From NCBI RefSeq assembly GCF_014773385.1, contig NZ_JACXAI010000042.1, positions 1 to 49,257 of the forward strand: DNA of 49,257 nucleotides, given 5' to 3'. Position numbers and translations under genes: made by a program. This DNA is from Metabacillus arenae (GTDB lineage: Bacteria > Bacillota > Bacilli > Bacillales > Bacillaceae). The notes beneath the pieces were generated by a model that worked only from the letters and a program-made list of their open reading frames with translations, was not told the DNA's origin and did not search any database. Of this stretch, positions 8,518 to 18,889 are shown one piece after another. Position 1 is the first letter of the stretch. Each line of letters opens with the position of its first letter.

Positions 8518-8648
8518 TTGTTGCTATTTACATACTAGAGATCGTTAAATAGAGGCAATCGATGAATCTCATATGCCTCAGAGTCTTACATCTAACCTCT
8601 CACAACATAAACTCACGAAGTGATGAGCTTTCCAGCAGGTAGCAACAA
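8518..8648 (+). promoter_or_regulatory. Folded intergenic leader between appF and appA
   Basis: The 221-base spacer holds a long-range pairing, TTGTTGCTA (8518-8526) with TAGCAACAA (8640-8648). Inside it are a hairpin GAGGCA/TGCCTC (8552-8579) and a small TCAC-GAA-GTGA hairpin near 8613-8623. There is no T-run and no T-box motif. ATCTAACCTCTCAC (8590-8603) also occurs in reverse complement at 14712-14725. It could be an mRNA processing or stability structure or a repeat remnant. Nothing else is recognised between 8471 and 8691. Confidence 0.4.
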
Positions 8649-8691
8649 AGTAGAAAAAACAGCCTAACAATTAATAATTGGGGGGAAAAAG

Positions 8692-10419
8692 ATGAAAAAA
8701 ACATCATTATGGGCAATTGCATTGTTGCTCGTTATGTCAATGTTCTTGGCTGCATGCAGCGGCGGCCAAACGACGAGTAATGAAGGTGAAGGTGGAGAAA
8801 AAGAAGGAACATCAGGAGAAACAGGTGAAGCAAAAGAAGGGGGAATAGTAACATTTGCTGTAGATACAGCTCCTGAAGGGATTTTCGAAGGTGCATTTTC
8901 AGGAAGTGCAGTAGACGGCAACATCCAAGAGTTTATGACTGAAGGCGTCTACAAGGTTAATGATGAATTAAAATATGTGCCGAACTTTGCTGAATGGGAA
9001 ATCAGCGAAGATAACCTAACTTATACATTCAAATTTAAAGAAGGAATTAAATGGCATAATGGTGAGGAGCTAACTGTTGAGGACTGGAAATTTGCATTAG
9101 AAGTTCTTGCAGACCCTGATTATAATGGACCTCGTTATAACTATGTTTCAGGTGTAAAGGGTGCAAAGGAATATAAAGAAGGTAAAGCTGACTCGATCTC
9201 TGGTATTGAGGTGGTTGATCCTTACACAATCAAAATTACATTTGCAGAGAAAAAGGTTAATAACTTAGAAAGTTTATGGTCTACTCCAATGCCGAAGAAA
9301 GAATATGAAGGCATTGCAATTAAAGATTTAGCCGAATCAGATCCAGTTCGTAAAAACCCGGTGGGACTCGGACCTTTCAAAGTAAAGAAAGTCCAATCTG
9401 GTGAATATGTAGAATTAGAGCGTTTTGATGATTATTGGCAAGGAAAGCCGAAACTTGATGGTGTAATTGTAAAAGTTATCGACCCTTCTTTAACAGCTGG
9501 TGCATTTGAAAAAGGTGAGATTGATTTAATGGGTATCCGCCCAGCTGACCTTAAACAAATTGGTAACCTTGATAATGTGACGATAGAAGAAACGAATGGG
9601 GTTGCTTATTCATATATTGGACTGCGTTTTGGTACTCGTGATAAAGCAACTGCAAAAAGTGTTCAAGATAATCCGAAATTTGAATCTAAAGAGCTGCGTC
9701 AAGCGTTATTATATGCCATTGACCGTCCTGCATTAATTAAAGCCTTTTTAGCTGGGAAAGCAAAAGTTGCTAACACAGTGATCCCAACTGCATTCTGGGC
9801 TACAGCACCTGAATCAGAATTAAATGAATACAAATACGATCCTAAAAAAGCGAAAGAGCTTTTAGCTGAAGCAGGCTATAAAGATACAAACGGTGATGGA
9901 TTTGTTGAAGATCCAGATGGTAAAGAATTCAAAATTTCATTTGGACACTATGCTGGTCCTTCAGAATTTGAAGGCCGTGCTAAAGCCATTATCCAAAGCT
10001 GGAATGATATTGGTGTGAAAACAGAGCTTGCAACCGGCCAGTTAATTGAATTCAATCTGTACAATGAAATGAAAGACAATGATGATAAGTCATTAGATGC
10101 ATTCTTTGGCTCTTGGTTTACTGGAGCTGACCCAGATCCAGAAGCATTATGGGGCTCACATGCTGAATGGAACTATGGAAGATATGTAGATGAAGAAAAT
10201 GACAAGCTGATTAAAGCAACAGCAAGCGATGCGGCATTTGATGAAGAAGTTCGTAAACAAGGATTTATCGATTGGCAAAAATATTTTAATGAAAACTTGC
10301 TTGCGCTACCTCTTTGGGAAAACATGGATTTATATGCAGTGAACAAAAGACTTCAAGGAGTTCATGTGAATGCCTTGACCCCGCTAAACGACTCTTATAA
10401 ATGGTATGTAACTGAGTAA
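8692..10419 (+). CDS. appA: AppA, oligopeptide-binding lipoprotein
   Basis: Extracellular solute-binding protein (SBP_bac_5 family) that captures oligopeptides for AppBC. The signal peptide ends in a lipobox LAAC with the lipidated Cys at residue 22, followed by a G/E/S/T-rich linker to about residue 48. Family features include the VPNFAEWE and FKFKEGIKWHNGE segments. At 575 residues it is slightly longer than B. subtilis AppA (543). GGGGGG lies before the ATG. In B. subtilis AppA can be defective in laboratory strains; here it is intact. Confidence 0.93.
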   Translation: MKKTSLWAIALLLVMSMFLAACSGGQTTSNEGEGGEKEGTSGETGEAKEGGIVTFAVDTAPEGIFEGAFSGSAVDGNIQEFMTEGVYKVNDELKYVPNFAEWEISEDNLTYTFKFKEGIKWHNGEELTVEDWKFALEVLADPDYNGPRYNYVSGVKGAKEYKEGKADSISGIEVVDPYTIKITFAEKKVNNLESLWSTPMPKKEYEGIAIKDLAESDPVRKNPVGLGPFKVKKVQSGEYVELERFDDYWQGKPKLDGVIVKVIDPSLTAGAFEKGEIDLMGIRPADLKQIGNLDNVTIEETNGVAYSYIGLRFGTRDKATAKSVQDNPKFESKELRQALLYAIDRPALIKAFLAGKAKVANTVIPTAFWATAPESELNEYKYDPKKAKELLAEAGYKDTNGDGFVEDPDGKEFKISFGHYAGPSEFEGRAKAIIQSWNDIGVKTELATGQLIEFNLYNEMKDNDDKSLDAFFGSWFTGADPDPEALWGSHAEWNYGRYVDEENDKLIKATASDAAFDEEVRKQGFIDWQKYFNENLLALPLWENMDLYAVNKRLQGVHVNALTPLNDSYKWYVTE

Positions 10420-10468
10420 TAGTCACAGCTGAAATGACTAGATTTTCATCAGATAAGGAGAATGGTCA

Positions 10469-11434
10469 ATGCTTAAGTTTACTTTACGCAGACTATTAGG
10501 CATGATTCCGATGTTAATCCTTGTCTCCTTCGTGGTGTTCACCCTGGCGAAATTAATGCCAGGGGACCCATTTGGAGGGGAGATTGATCCGACAAATACT
10601 GATCCTCAATATATTGAAGAAATGCGGGAAAAGTTAGGATACAATGATGCGATTCATATTCAATATTGGAGATGGGTGACAGATTTTGTTCAAGGAGACT
10701 TTGGAAAATCAACAGCTCATAAAATGCCTGCCGCAGAAATTATTGCAGAAAGGATTCCGAATACACTTTTCCTAGCGATTACCTCGCTTATTATTACTTA
10801 TTTCTTTGCTTTTATCATGGGGATGTACTCTGGTAGAAAGCCCTATACAGTTGGAGATAACTTAATTGCGACATATAACTATATTGGTCTAGCGATTCCT
10901 TCTTTTATTGCCGGCATCCTCTGTATTTATTTCTTTTCCTTTCAATTAGGCTGGTTCCCTTTCAGCGGTTCCGTTCAGGTTGGAATGGAAGAAGGGACTC
11001 TCGCGTATTTTATAAGCAGACTCCATCATGTAACACTGCCGGCATTAGTTTTAGGATTGCTTGCAACCGCGCAATATACCCAGTTTTTACGCAATGATAT
11101 TATCGATAATTCACGAAAGGACTATGTTCGTACAGCTCGTGCTAAAGGGACAAAAGAATCCGCTATTTATAATAAGCATATTTTGCGAAATTCCATTATT
11201 CCAATTGTGACATATCTTGGATTCGATCTAGTGACATTAATAAGTGGAGCAGTTATTACGGAAACTATCTTTACATATCCAGGGATTGGCTATTTGTTTT
11301 TGGAATCAGTGGAAAGAAGAGATTACGCAGTAATGATGGCCATTACAATGATGTTTTCTGTTTTAACAATAATAGGAAATCTTGTAGCCGACCTGTTATA
11401 CAGTGTCGTTGATCCTCGTATTCGAGTCGAGTAG
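10469..11434 (+). CDS. appB: AppB, oligopeptide ABC transporter permease
   Basis: A 321-residue polytopic permease of the BPD_transp_1 family. The N-terminal membrane helix (about residues 9-30) is followed by an external domain, then five further helices. The EAA loop reads ARAKGTKESAIYNKHILRN near residues 225-245 and would contact AppD/AppF. AAGGAG precedes the ATG and the gene is 49 bases downstream of appA. It forms the pore with AppC. Confidence 0.93.
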   Translation: MLKFTLRRLLGMIPMLILVSFVVFTLAKLMPGDPFGGEIDPTNTDPQYIEEMREKLGYNDAIHIQYWRWVTDFVQGDFGKSTAHKMPAAEIIAERIPNTLFLAITSLIITYFFAFIMGMYSGRKPYTVGDNLIATYNYIGLAIPSFIAGILCIYFFSFQLGWFPFSGSVQVGMEEGTLAYFISRLHHVTLPALVLGLLATAQYTQFLRNDIIDNSRKDYVRTARAKGTKESAIYNKHILRNSIIPIVTYLGFDLVTLISGAVITETIFTYPGIGYLFLESVERRDYAVMMAITMMFSVLTIIGNLVADLLYSVVDPRIRVE

Positions 11435-11449
11435 AAGGGAGGGAAACAG

Positions 11450-12355
11450 ATGGAAGTCGTTACAAATAAGAATACACAGCAGATGAAGGCTGATAAAAGT
11501 CCCTCTCCATGGTCAATTGCAAGAAAGAAATTTTTGCGGAACAAACTTGCTGTTATCAGCTTAGCATTTTTGACACTTGTTATTATTTTGTGTGCATTGG
11601 CACCTTATATTACTACAAATGACATCAATCGAGTTGATTTTATGAAAATGAAATTAGAACCATCAGGAGAAAACTGGCTTGGTACTGATTCCAATGGCAG
11701 AGACGTGTTTACCTTACTATTATATGGGGGAAGAACTTCTTTACTCATAGGCCTCTCATGTATGTTTTCTATTACGTTTATTGGCACGCTTATCGGATCT
11801 ATAGCAGGGTATTTTGGCGGCTTTATTGATAATGCTTTAATGCGTTTTACTGATTTTGTTTTAAACTTTCCGTTTTTAATCTTTGTAATCGTTATTAATA
11901 CGATATTAACAGGTAAGCTTACTGGTCCTTGGGTACTGATTATCGTCATCAGCTTATTAAGCTGGGGAAGTGTGGCAAGAATTGTCAGAAGTAAAATTTT
12001 ATCGGAGAAAGAAAATGAATATGTCCTTGCGGCTGTTTCGATTGGTTGTTCACCTGGAAAAGTCATTCGAAAACATATCCTTCCGAATGTAGCTTCGACT
12101 ATTATTGTGCAAGCAACCCTAATTCTTGCTATTATGATCTCGGTAGAATCTGCATTAAGCTTTATTGGTTTTGGTGTTCCAGCTGATACACCAACATGGG
12201 GGAACATGCTGTCTGAAGCAAGGCAGTCCAATGTCCTTAGAAATCTTCCTTGGATGTGGATGCCACCGGCGGCAATGATTGTTTTGTCAATTTTGGCCAT
12301 AAACTTCATAGGTGAAGGGTTGAAGGATGCATTAAATCCAAAATCCTCACGTTAA
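11450..12355 (+). CDS. appC: AppC, oligopeptide ABC transporter permease
   Basis: Second permease, 301 residues. It has the OppC-type N-terminal segment, the hallmark LGTDSNGRDVF after the first helix, and a central permease domain with EAA loop AAVSIGCSPGKVIRKHILPN. AGGGAGGG precedes the ATG, 15 bases after appB. An inverted repeat with a T-run follows the stop codon. A 234-codon antisense frame within it is a shadow. Confidence 0.93.
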   Translation: MEVVTNKNTQQMKADKSPSPWSIARKKFLRNKLAVISLAFLTLVIILCALAPYITTNDINRVDFMKMKLEPSGENWLGTDSNGRDVFTLLLYGGRTSLLIGLSCMFSITFIGTLIGSIAGYFGGFIDNALMRFTDFVLNFPFLIFVIVINTILTGKLTGPWVLIIVISLLSWGSVARIVRSKILSEKENEYVLAAVSIGCSPGKVIRKHILPNVASTIIVQATLILAIMISVESALSFIGFGVPADTPTWGNMLSEARQSNVLRNLPWMWMPPAAMIVLSILAINFIGEGLKDALNPKSSR

Positions 12356-12386
12356 ATCCATCAATAAAATTGTGATGGATTTTTCC
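12354..12386 (+). terminator. Terminator of the app operon
   Basis: A 10-bp perfect stem, AAATCCATCA (12354-12363) with TGATGGATTT (12373-12382), followed by T residues. The left arm overlaps the appC stop codon. Confidence 0.85.
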
Positions 12387-12529
12387 CTTTTCACTCATTT
12401 AAAAACTTGTATAAAAGTGTTCTTTATAAAATAAAAAAAATGATCATCCATAATCTGAACAGATTGGAATAATTTTTCTTTATCCTGCCTATACTGAAAA
12501 ACAAATAGTTTTGAAGTGAGGGGTAAAAA

Positions 12530-13282
12530 ATGTTGTTTCTTCATGATGTATGGGTGAACTGGTTTGAAGGTGAAGAGAATGGATATAATGTTTGTCATTT
12601 CCACGAATGGCGCAAGGATGACAGTGTAGAGCTATTAGATCAAGTGCCGCTCATTCGAGTGAATTCGGTCTTATTTCATTATATTGAAAATGACTTATCT
12701 GAGTTGCCTCAAAGACTATTAAGCGACATATTCCAAAAGGCTTACATACGAAAAAATCATGAACGGACTCAGCTTGATTATTGCTTTGTAGTAACAGATG
12801 GAGAAGGTATACTTGCTGTAGATACGATCGGATACACCATTCCCATTCGAAAAAGCAGACTAATTCCGAGACAAGAACAGCTGGTTTTTGAAATGGTCAA
12901 AGAGGTTGAAGCGGAAGATTACAATTTTAGCCTTGAGCAATATGCACAAGAAAAGGAATTTCATATTCTTTCAGTAGCTCCTGATTATATGAGGGGACTG
13001 ACTAGAAAAGAAAGACAGCTGAAGCAATTGTTGTGTATGGCGCTCGACCAGCTGCAGTCAACGAAAAATTCAGCGGAGGTCAAGTATTGGTATACAGAAT
13101 GGAATCCGCAAAAATATGAAATCATCCAGGATATGAACTTTGAACAAGTTTGGGAGATGCTCTATCAGGAAACGATAGAAGGCTGGACAAGCAAGCACGC
13201 GCAACTGTGCGAGGATTTAATTAAAGGACAACCCTTCTTCGAGAAGCTGTGGGATATGGAGCATGGATCTAAAGTAAACTAA
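12530..13282 (+). CDS. yjbA: YjbA, DUF3603 conserved hypothetical protein
   Basis: The 250-residue soluble protein has exactly the length of B. subtilis YjbA and occupies the same place between the app operon and trpS. The start [14 protein letters not shown] and a tryptophan-rich C-terminal region ([10 protein letters not shown]) are visible. It lacks a signal peptide, membrane segments and known catalytic motifs. GTGAGGGG precedes the ATG. It ends at a long hairpin shared with the convergent trpS. The function is not known. Confidence 0.82.
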   Translation: MLFLHDVWVNWFEGEENGYNVCHFHEWRKDDSVELLDQVPLIRVNSVLFHYIENDLSELPQRLLSDIFQKAYIRKNHERTQLDYCFVVTDGEGILAVDTIGYTIPIRKSRLIPRQEQLVFEMVKEVEAEDYNFSLEQYAQEKEFHILSVAPDYMRGLTRKERQLKQLLCMALDQLQSTKNSAEVKYWYTEWNPQKYEIIQDMNFEQVWEMLYQETIEGWTSKHAQLCEDLIKGQPFFEKLWDMEHGSKVN

Positions 13283-13294
13283 TGTATAACTAAG

Positions 13295-13342
13295 AGGTGC
13301 CAGGCACCAAATTTAAAATTTGGTGCCTGGCACCTTTTTTTC
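13295..13342. terminator. Bidirectional terminator built from two GGTGCCWGGCACC palindromes
   Basis: A perfect 20-bp inverted repeat centred on base 13315, between convergent yjbA and trpS. Each arm contains GGTGCCAGGCACC or its complement and is itself palindromic. A T-run follows on the plus strand; A residues to the left give only a weak T-run for the minus strand. The same 13-mer occurs four times at 28440-28606. Confidence 0.85.
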
Positions 13343-13348
13343 GTCGCT

Positions 13349-14506
<1,158 letters not shown>

Positions 14507-14507
14507 C

Positions 14508-14690
14508 TAAAAAATAAAAAGGCCCATCCGTTCCTATCTGGATAGGGACGAATGGACCGCGGTACCACCCTAATTATTTCAAAACTAGCTTGAAATCACT
14601 TGAAAAACCTCTTTTAACGCAAGAGAAACGACTAAGCCTACGTGCTAGAAAAAGGTGTTTAGACACACGTTACTTAAATTGATATCCCTG
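14508..14690 (-). promoter_or_regulatory. T-box riboswitch of trpS
   Basis: On the minus strand the T-box sequence AGGGTGGTACCGCGG is at 14571-14557. The following terminator has a long stem at 14521-14558 (arms GGTCCATTCGTCCCTATC and GATAGGAACGGATGGGCC) and T-runs at 14508-14520. The antiterminator would form when the T-box bulge binds the NCCA end of uncharged tRNA. Upstream I see a CTCTT/AAGAG hairpin, a TTTCAA/TTGAAA hairpin and an ACGTG/CACGT stem, but not a clear Stem I with a UGG specifier. The 5' boundary is approximate. Confidence 0.9.
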
Positions 14691-14755
14691 ACTTCTAATT
14701 AAAAACAGCAGAAGTGAGAGGTTAGATTTGAAACAAATGGCGAGATGCCAATTGT
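14685..14755. repeat. Repeat hairpins upstream of the trpS T-box
   Basis: ACTTCT (14690-14695) pairs with AGAAGT (14710-14715), followed by GTGAGAGGTTAGAT (14712-14725), whose complement recurs at 8590-8603. Next to it AACAAATGGC and GCCAATTGTT form a near-perfect hairpin around GAGAT (about 14731-14755). The ACTTCT/AGAAGT arrangement resembles the element at 24320-24343. Confidence 0.45.
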
Positions 14756-14953
14756 TGATTAAGTAACGATATGATTTCCAGTTTCGGTTAGCTGCTCAAA
14801 AGTCCATTCCACGAATTTCATTACCTGCTCACAGCACCCGCAGGCTCTCTTTAAATGATTTAAACGTGTACTAATCTTTGTCATCGCAAGTAAATTTAAA
14901 TTTTTTATCATTATAAAGAATTCCATGATCATTATCAACAAAAACATTAAGAG

Positions 14954-15313
14954 CTATACATAATAAATAAACAAACCAGCCAGCATTATGATTCCAAGTA
15001 GAATGCCGGCAAATAAAATAGGTGCATATTCAATATCAATCATTTCAGATAGCGGAATCATTTCTTCGACTTCCTTTTTTGTAATCGTTTTTCCGCCCGA
15101 CTGAAAAAGCCTTCTAAAGCCATAGGAAACTCCATCAAAAAAACCGCCGTTTACAACAACCAGCAGAAGTGAAAAGAGGATTAAGAGCCCTGAAATGATG
15201 AAAGAAATATTAATAAAATCAACCAGGCTTATTCTCTTGTATATGATAAAGCTTACAGTAACTGTGGCAAGCAGAGAGAAAATAAAAATAATAAATGCTT
15301 TTCTTATATACAT
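14954..15313 (-). CDS. Small membrane protein, probable DUF3899 family
   Basis: A 119-residue protein with three predicted hydrophobic helices (about residues 5-25, 33-54 and 97-118) and a charged central stretch KTITKKEVEEMIPLSE. The NGGFFDGVSYGFRRLF segment before it fits the DUF3899 family, which I recall near trpS in Bacillaceae. A GAGAGAT signal lies ahead of the ATG. It could share a transcript with trpS, but the T-box leader lies between. A 62-codon frame after it lacks a ribosome binding site. Confidence 0.7.
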   Translation of the reverse strand: MYIRKAFIIFIFSLLATVTVSFIIYKRISLVDFINISFIISGLLILFSLLLVVVNGGFFDGVSYGFRRLFQSGGKTITKKEVEEMIPLSEMIDIEYAPILFAGILLGIIMLAGLFIYYV

Positions 15314-16138
15314 GGAAATCTCTCATTTCTGTAAATTATAAGATGTTTATCTTGATTTAGTATTAATAATCCTGGTTATAGCCTAATTCTTTAGAGATGC
15401 AGACAACCGTACGATTATCTGCCCTTAGGCCATAGGCAATTCAAGAACAGCATTATCTTGGTCACAGAAAAACAGGAGACCTCCACTGTTCTAAAAATCA
15501 AACAATTAAAGTATAGCAAAATGACAAACCTGGTGCTAGTGAAGTTAAGTGAAAATGTTTTCTGGGAAATAAACAAGCCAGCTTGCATATATCTATTAAA
15601 TCCTTTTCTATTTTCAGAAACTAAAGAAAGTCAAATTTTTCAAACACTTTTAGTCATGGTCCATCTTGGCTTGATCAGACTTAAATTTTAAGGTACAGAA
15701 CAGGCATAAGGAGGATAAACGGCTGTATTCTAGCACTCGAGAAGTGGGGCTAATCGAATGAACCAACGCCAAATAAATTAGTCCAGTAAAGCGTTAATAC
15801 TTTAATAGAAAAACAAAATGAGCTGAATTTGGTGAATATTGTTAATTTATTTGCGGTTTATAAATGCTGTGTAATGAATTTGTAGTCAATTTTACATTGA
15901 ATTTAATAAAGGTTTACAAATCAAAGCACCGTTAGTCTTTTTAGTTGAAATAAGTGAAATGATTCATGAAAAAATAACCTATTAAATAGGCTGAAAGAAT
16001 CATTTTTAATAGGCCTATTTCTTATAAATATTGCATTTGTGTAAATTTTTTTAAAAAAATGAATGCATAATAGTCCGAATACTTGTATAATAGTCCTTGT
16101 AATAAATTTTCAGAAAAATAAAAGGGAGGTCTTTCTGA
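15314..16138. other. 825-base non-coding region upstream of oppA
   Basis: No supported gene. It holds an inverted repeat AATGATTC (15958-15965)/GAATCATT (15997-16004), a palindrome CCTATTAAATAGG (15978-15990) inside it, and AATAGGCCTATT (16008-16019) after it. The last can pair alternatively with the inner palindrome. ATAATAGTCC occurs twice (16067-16076 and 16087-16096); the second copy belongs to TATAAT at 16086-16091, a likely -10 for oppA. The 16-mer at 15791-15806 is the reverse complement of 98-113. Confidence 0.5.
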
Positions 16139-17833
16139 GTGAAAAAATCAAAATTTTCATTGCTTTTAGTCCTTTCTCTAGTACTTAGTATGTTTTTATC
16201 AGCATGCTACGGCGGGGGAGAACAAGGGGCGTCAGATGGTAATAGTAGTGAAGGTGATTCAAAAGAATCAAATGCAAAACAAGAATTGAATGTAATCGAA
16301 ACAAACGGTATTCCGTCTGTAGATAGTTCTGTAGCACAGGACACCATTGGTTTTACTACATTAAATAATGTTATGGAAGGGCTTTACCGTCTTGATAAAA
16401 ATCAGGAGCCGATTCCTGGTATGGCAGAAGGGGAACCTGAGGTTAGTGAAGATGGTTTAACATATACGATTACACTTAGAGATGCAAAATGGTCGAATGG
16501 AGACCCTGTAACTGCAAATGACTTCGTATTTGCTTGGCAAAGGGCAATTGACCCTAAGACAGCTTCTCCATACGGCCCTTATATGATGGATGGCAAGATT
16601 AAAGGCGCTGCTGAGATTTCAAAAGCAGGTGCAGAGAAAAAAGAGTATGATTTAAATACATTAGGTGTTAAAGCAATCGATGATAAAACTTTAGAGATTA
16701 AGCTGGAAGTACCGATTCCATACTTCAAATCATTACTTGCGTTTCCAACATTCTACCCGTTAAATCAGAAGTTTGTTGAAGAACAAGGAGACAACTATGC
16801 GAAAAACGCAGACAGCTTAATTTATAACGGACCTTTCGTATTAAGTGACTGGAGCGGCACAACTGCTTCTAAATGGACATACGCAAAAAATGAAGATTAT
16901 TGGAATACTGAAGAAGTTTCTTTGGACAAAATCCAATTTAATGTTTTAAAAGAGTCACAGGCACAAGCTAATGCCTATGAAACTGGTGAAACTCATATCA
17001 CTTCAAAGCTTTCATCTGATATTGTTCCACAATATGAAGGTGACCCAAATGTAGTTAAATGGTTAGAGCCAACGATTTTCTGGCTGAAAATGAACCAACA
17101 AAATGAAGCATTGAAAAACGAGAATATTCGCAGAGCGATTGCAATGTCAATTAACAAGGAAGATTATGCGAAGAGTATTTTAAATAATGGTTCCCTTCCT
17201 GCAAACTATGCTGTACCTCAAGAATTTGTTGAAGGGCCAGATGGGAAGGACTTCCGTGAAGGTAACGGAGATTTACTAACACATAATGCAGAAGAAGCCA
17301 AAGAGCTATGGGCTAAAGGGCTTGAAGAGCTTGGAACTGACTCAGTTAAGCTAGTATACTTAGGTGATGATACTGAGAATGCAAAGAAAACAGCCGAATA
17401 CATTAAAAACCAATTAGAAACAAATTTAGAGGGCTTATCCCTTCAAGTTGATTCTGTTCCGTTCGCTGTTCGTTTAGACCGTGAAAATTCACAAGATTAT
17501 GACTTACAGCTTGCTGGATGGGGTCCAGACTACTTAGACCCAATGACATTCTCTGATTTATGGCTTACAGGCGGCGGTAACAACAAAATGGACTACTCGA
17601 ATGAGCAATATGACAAGCTTGTGAAAGACGCTCAGACTACTCTAGCTCAAAAGCCTGAGGAACGTTGGAAGGCCCTTCAAGAAGCTGAAAGAATTTTATT
17701 AGAGGAAGACGCTGCTCTGGTGCCTCTTTACCAACGTGCAGCAAATATCTTAGTGAATGAAAAAGTCGAAGGGTTTACTTATCACTTAGTAGGACCTGAA
17801 TACAGCTACATGTGGATTGAAATGAAAGAATAA
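16139..17833 (+). CDS. oppA: OppA, oligopeptide-binding lipoprotein
   Basis: Solute-binding protein of the second oligopeptide permease, SBP_bac_5 family, 564 residues (B. subtilis OppA 545). It starts with GTG, 9-10 bases after GGGAGG. The signal peptide ends with a lipobox LSAC and lipidated Cys23, then a short G/S/N/E linker. Segments such as GMAEGEPEVSEDGLTYTITL and RRAIAMSINK are family-typical. In B. subtilis Opp imports quorum-sensing peptides for sporulation and competence as well as nutrient peptides. A hairpin terminator lies between it and oppB. Confidence 0.94.
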   Translation: MKKSKFSLLLVLSLVLSMFLSACYGGGEQGASDGNSSEGDSKESNAKQELNVIETNGIPSVDSSVAQDTIGFTTLNNVMEGLYRLDKNQEPIPGMAEGEPEVSEDGLTYTITLRDAKWSNGDPVTANDFVFAWQRAIDPKTASPYGPYMMDGKIKGAAEISKAGAEKKEYDLNTLGVKAIDDKTLEIKLEVPIPYFKSLLAFPTFYPLNQKFVEEQGDNYAKNADSLIYNGPFVLSDWSGTTASKWTYAKNEDYWNTEEVSLDKIQFNVLKESQAQANAYETGETHITSKLSSDIVPQYEGDPNVVKWLEPTIFWLKMNQQNEALKNENIRRAIAMSINKEDYAKSILNNGSLPANYAVPQEFVEGPDGKDFREGNGDLLTHNAEEAKELWAKGLEELGTDSVKLVYLGDDTENAKKTAEYIKNQLETNLEGLSLQVDSVPFAVRLDRENSQDYDLQLAGWGPDYLDPMTFSDLWLTGGGNNKMDYSNEQYDKLVKDAQTTLAQKPEERWKALQEAERILLEEDAALVPLYQRAANILVNEKVEGFTYHLVGPEYSYMWIEMKE

Positions 17834-17863
17834 TAGATATTATAGTTGATGGAAAATGAAAAT

Positions 17864-17899
17864 AAAAGAGAGTATATTTTGAGAATATACTCTCTTTTT
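17864..17899 (+). terminator. Internal hairpin between oppA and oppB
   Basis: A 14-bp perfect stem (AAAGAGAGTATATT at 17865-17878, AATATACTCTCTTT at 17884-17897) with a 5-base loop, then T residues. As a partial terminator or 3' stabiliser it would make oppA more abundant than the permease and ATPase genes. Confidence 0.85.
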
Positions 17900-17959
17900 C
17901 CCTGAAAAGGAATTGTCGAAATTTGTAGAATATGTACACAACAATAGGAGGTGCTACTT

Positions 17960-18889
17960 ATGGTCAAGTATATTTCACAGCGTATCATTTATATGATCAT
18001 TACATTATTCTTAATTGCCACTTTTACTTTTTTCCTCATGAAGTTAATCCCTGGTACTCCATTTGTAAATTTTAATAAGCTGTCAGAAGTCCAGCGTACC
18101 ATAATGATAAATAAATATGGGTTAGACGAACCCATACCTGTTCAATATATGAATTATATGTTGAATTTAGTGAAGGGTGACCTTGGAATTTCATTTCAAT
18201 TTGACAATACTCCGGTTACCGAAATTATAAAAGATCGACTAGGGCCATCAGCTGTCCTTGGATTTCAAGCAATTATAGTTGGCACAATTGTAGGTGTATT
18301 CCTTGGAATTGCTTCAGCATTAAGGCAAAATACGTGGGTGGATTATGGATCAACTTTTATTGCCGTATTGGGAAAATCAATCCCATCCTTTGTATTTGCG
18401 GGCTTACTGCAATATTTTGTTGGAGTAAAGCTTGGTTGGCTGCCGGTTGCTTTCTGGAGAGGACCGGAATATAGTATTCTCCCTACAATCGCACTAGCCA
18501 TGTTCCCTATCGCTACTGCAGCCAGGTTTATGAGAACTGAAATGATCGAGGTGCTTGGCTCAGATTATATTACTCTAGCAAAAGCAAAAGGTGCCTCTTC
18601 ATTTGAAGTAGCTTTTAAACATGCATTAAGAAATGCTTTAATTCCGGTAATTACAGTAATTGGACCTTTAACGGTCAGCTTAATGACTGGTTCTCTTGTT
18701 ATTGAGAATATTTTTGGTGTCCCCGGGATTGGAGAGCAGTTTGTAACTGCGATAAATGTAAATGATTACTCTGTCATTATGGGAACTGCTCTTTTGTTTT
18801 CTACATTATTTGTTTTTATTATTTTAGTAGTGGATCTGCTGTATGGAATCATTGATCCGCGGATCCGTATAGCGGGAGGGAAGAAGTAA
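17960..18889 (+). CDS. oppB: OppB, oligopeptide permease
   Basis: Polytopic permease of 309 residues (B. subtilis 311). I use the ATG at 17960 because TAGGAGGT (17945-17952) is 7 bases upstream. The in-frame GTG at 17951 lies inside that signal. An N-terminal helix is followed by an external domain, then five helices. The EAA loop reads AKAKGASSFEVAFKHALRN. Its stop codon overlaps the oppC start by one base (TAATG), indicating translational coupling. Confidence 0.94.
   Translation: MVKYISQRIIYMIITLFLIATFTFFLMKLIPGTPFVNFNKLSEVQRTIMINKYGLDEPIPVQYMNYMLNLVKGDLGISFQFDNTPVTEIIKDRLGPSAVLGFQAIIVGTIVGVFLGIASALRQNTWVDYGSTFIAVLGKSIPSFVFAGLLQYFVGVKLGWLPVAFWRGPEYSILPTIALAMFPIATAARFMRTEMIEVLGSDYITLAKAKGASSFEVAFKHALRNALIPVITVIGPLTVSLMTGSLVIENIFGVPGIGEQFVTAINVNDYSVIMGTALLFSTLFVFIILVVDLLYGIIDPRIRIAGGKK

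Noticed and set aside
8471-8691. Riboswitch or T-box ahead of appA
   Set aside because: No T-box motif, terminator or known riboswitch core was found; only generic pairing.
11605-12309. 234-codon minus-strand frame antisense to appC
   Set aside because: Fully inside appC, no start signal, residue composition is that of an antisense shadow.
14759-14947. 62-codon minus-strand frame after the DUF3899 gene
   Set aside because: No ribosome binding site upstream; it runs into the region ahead of the trpS leader. A small real gene cannot be excluded.
15458-15691. 77-codon plus-strand frame upstream of oppA
   Set aside because: TTG start without ribosome binding site and no recognisable domain.
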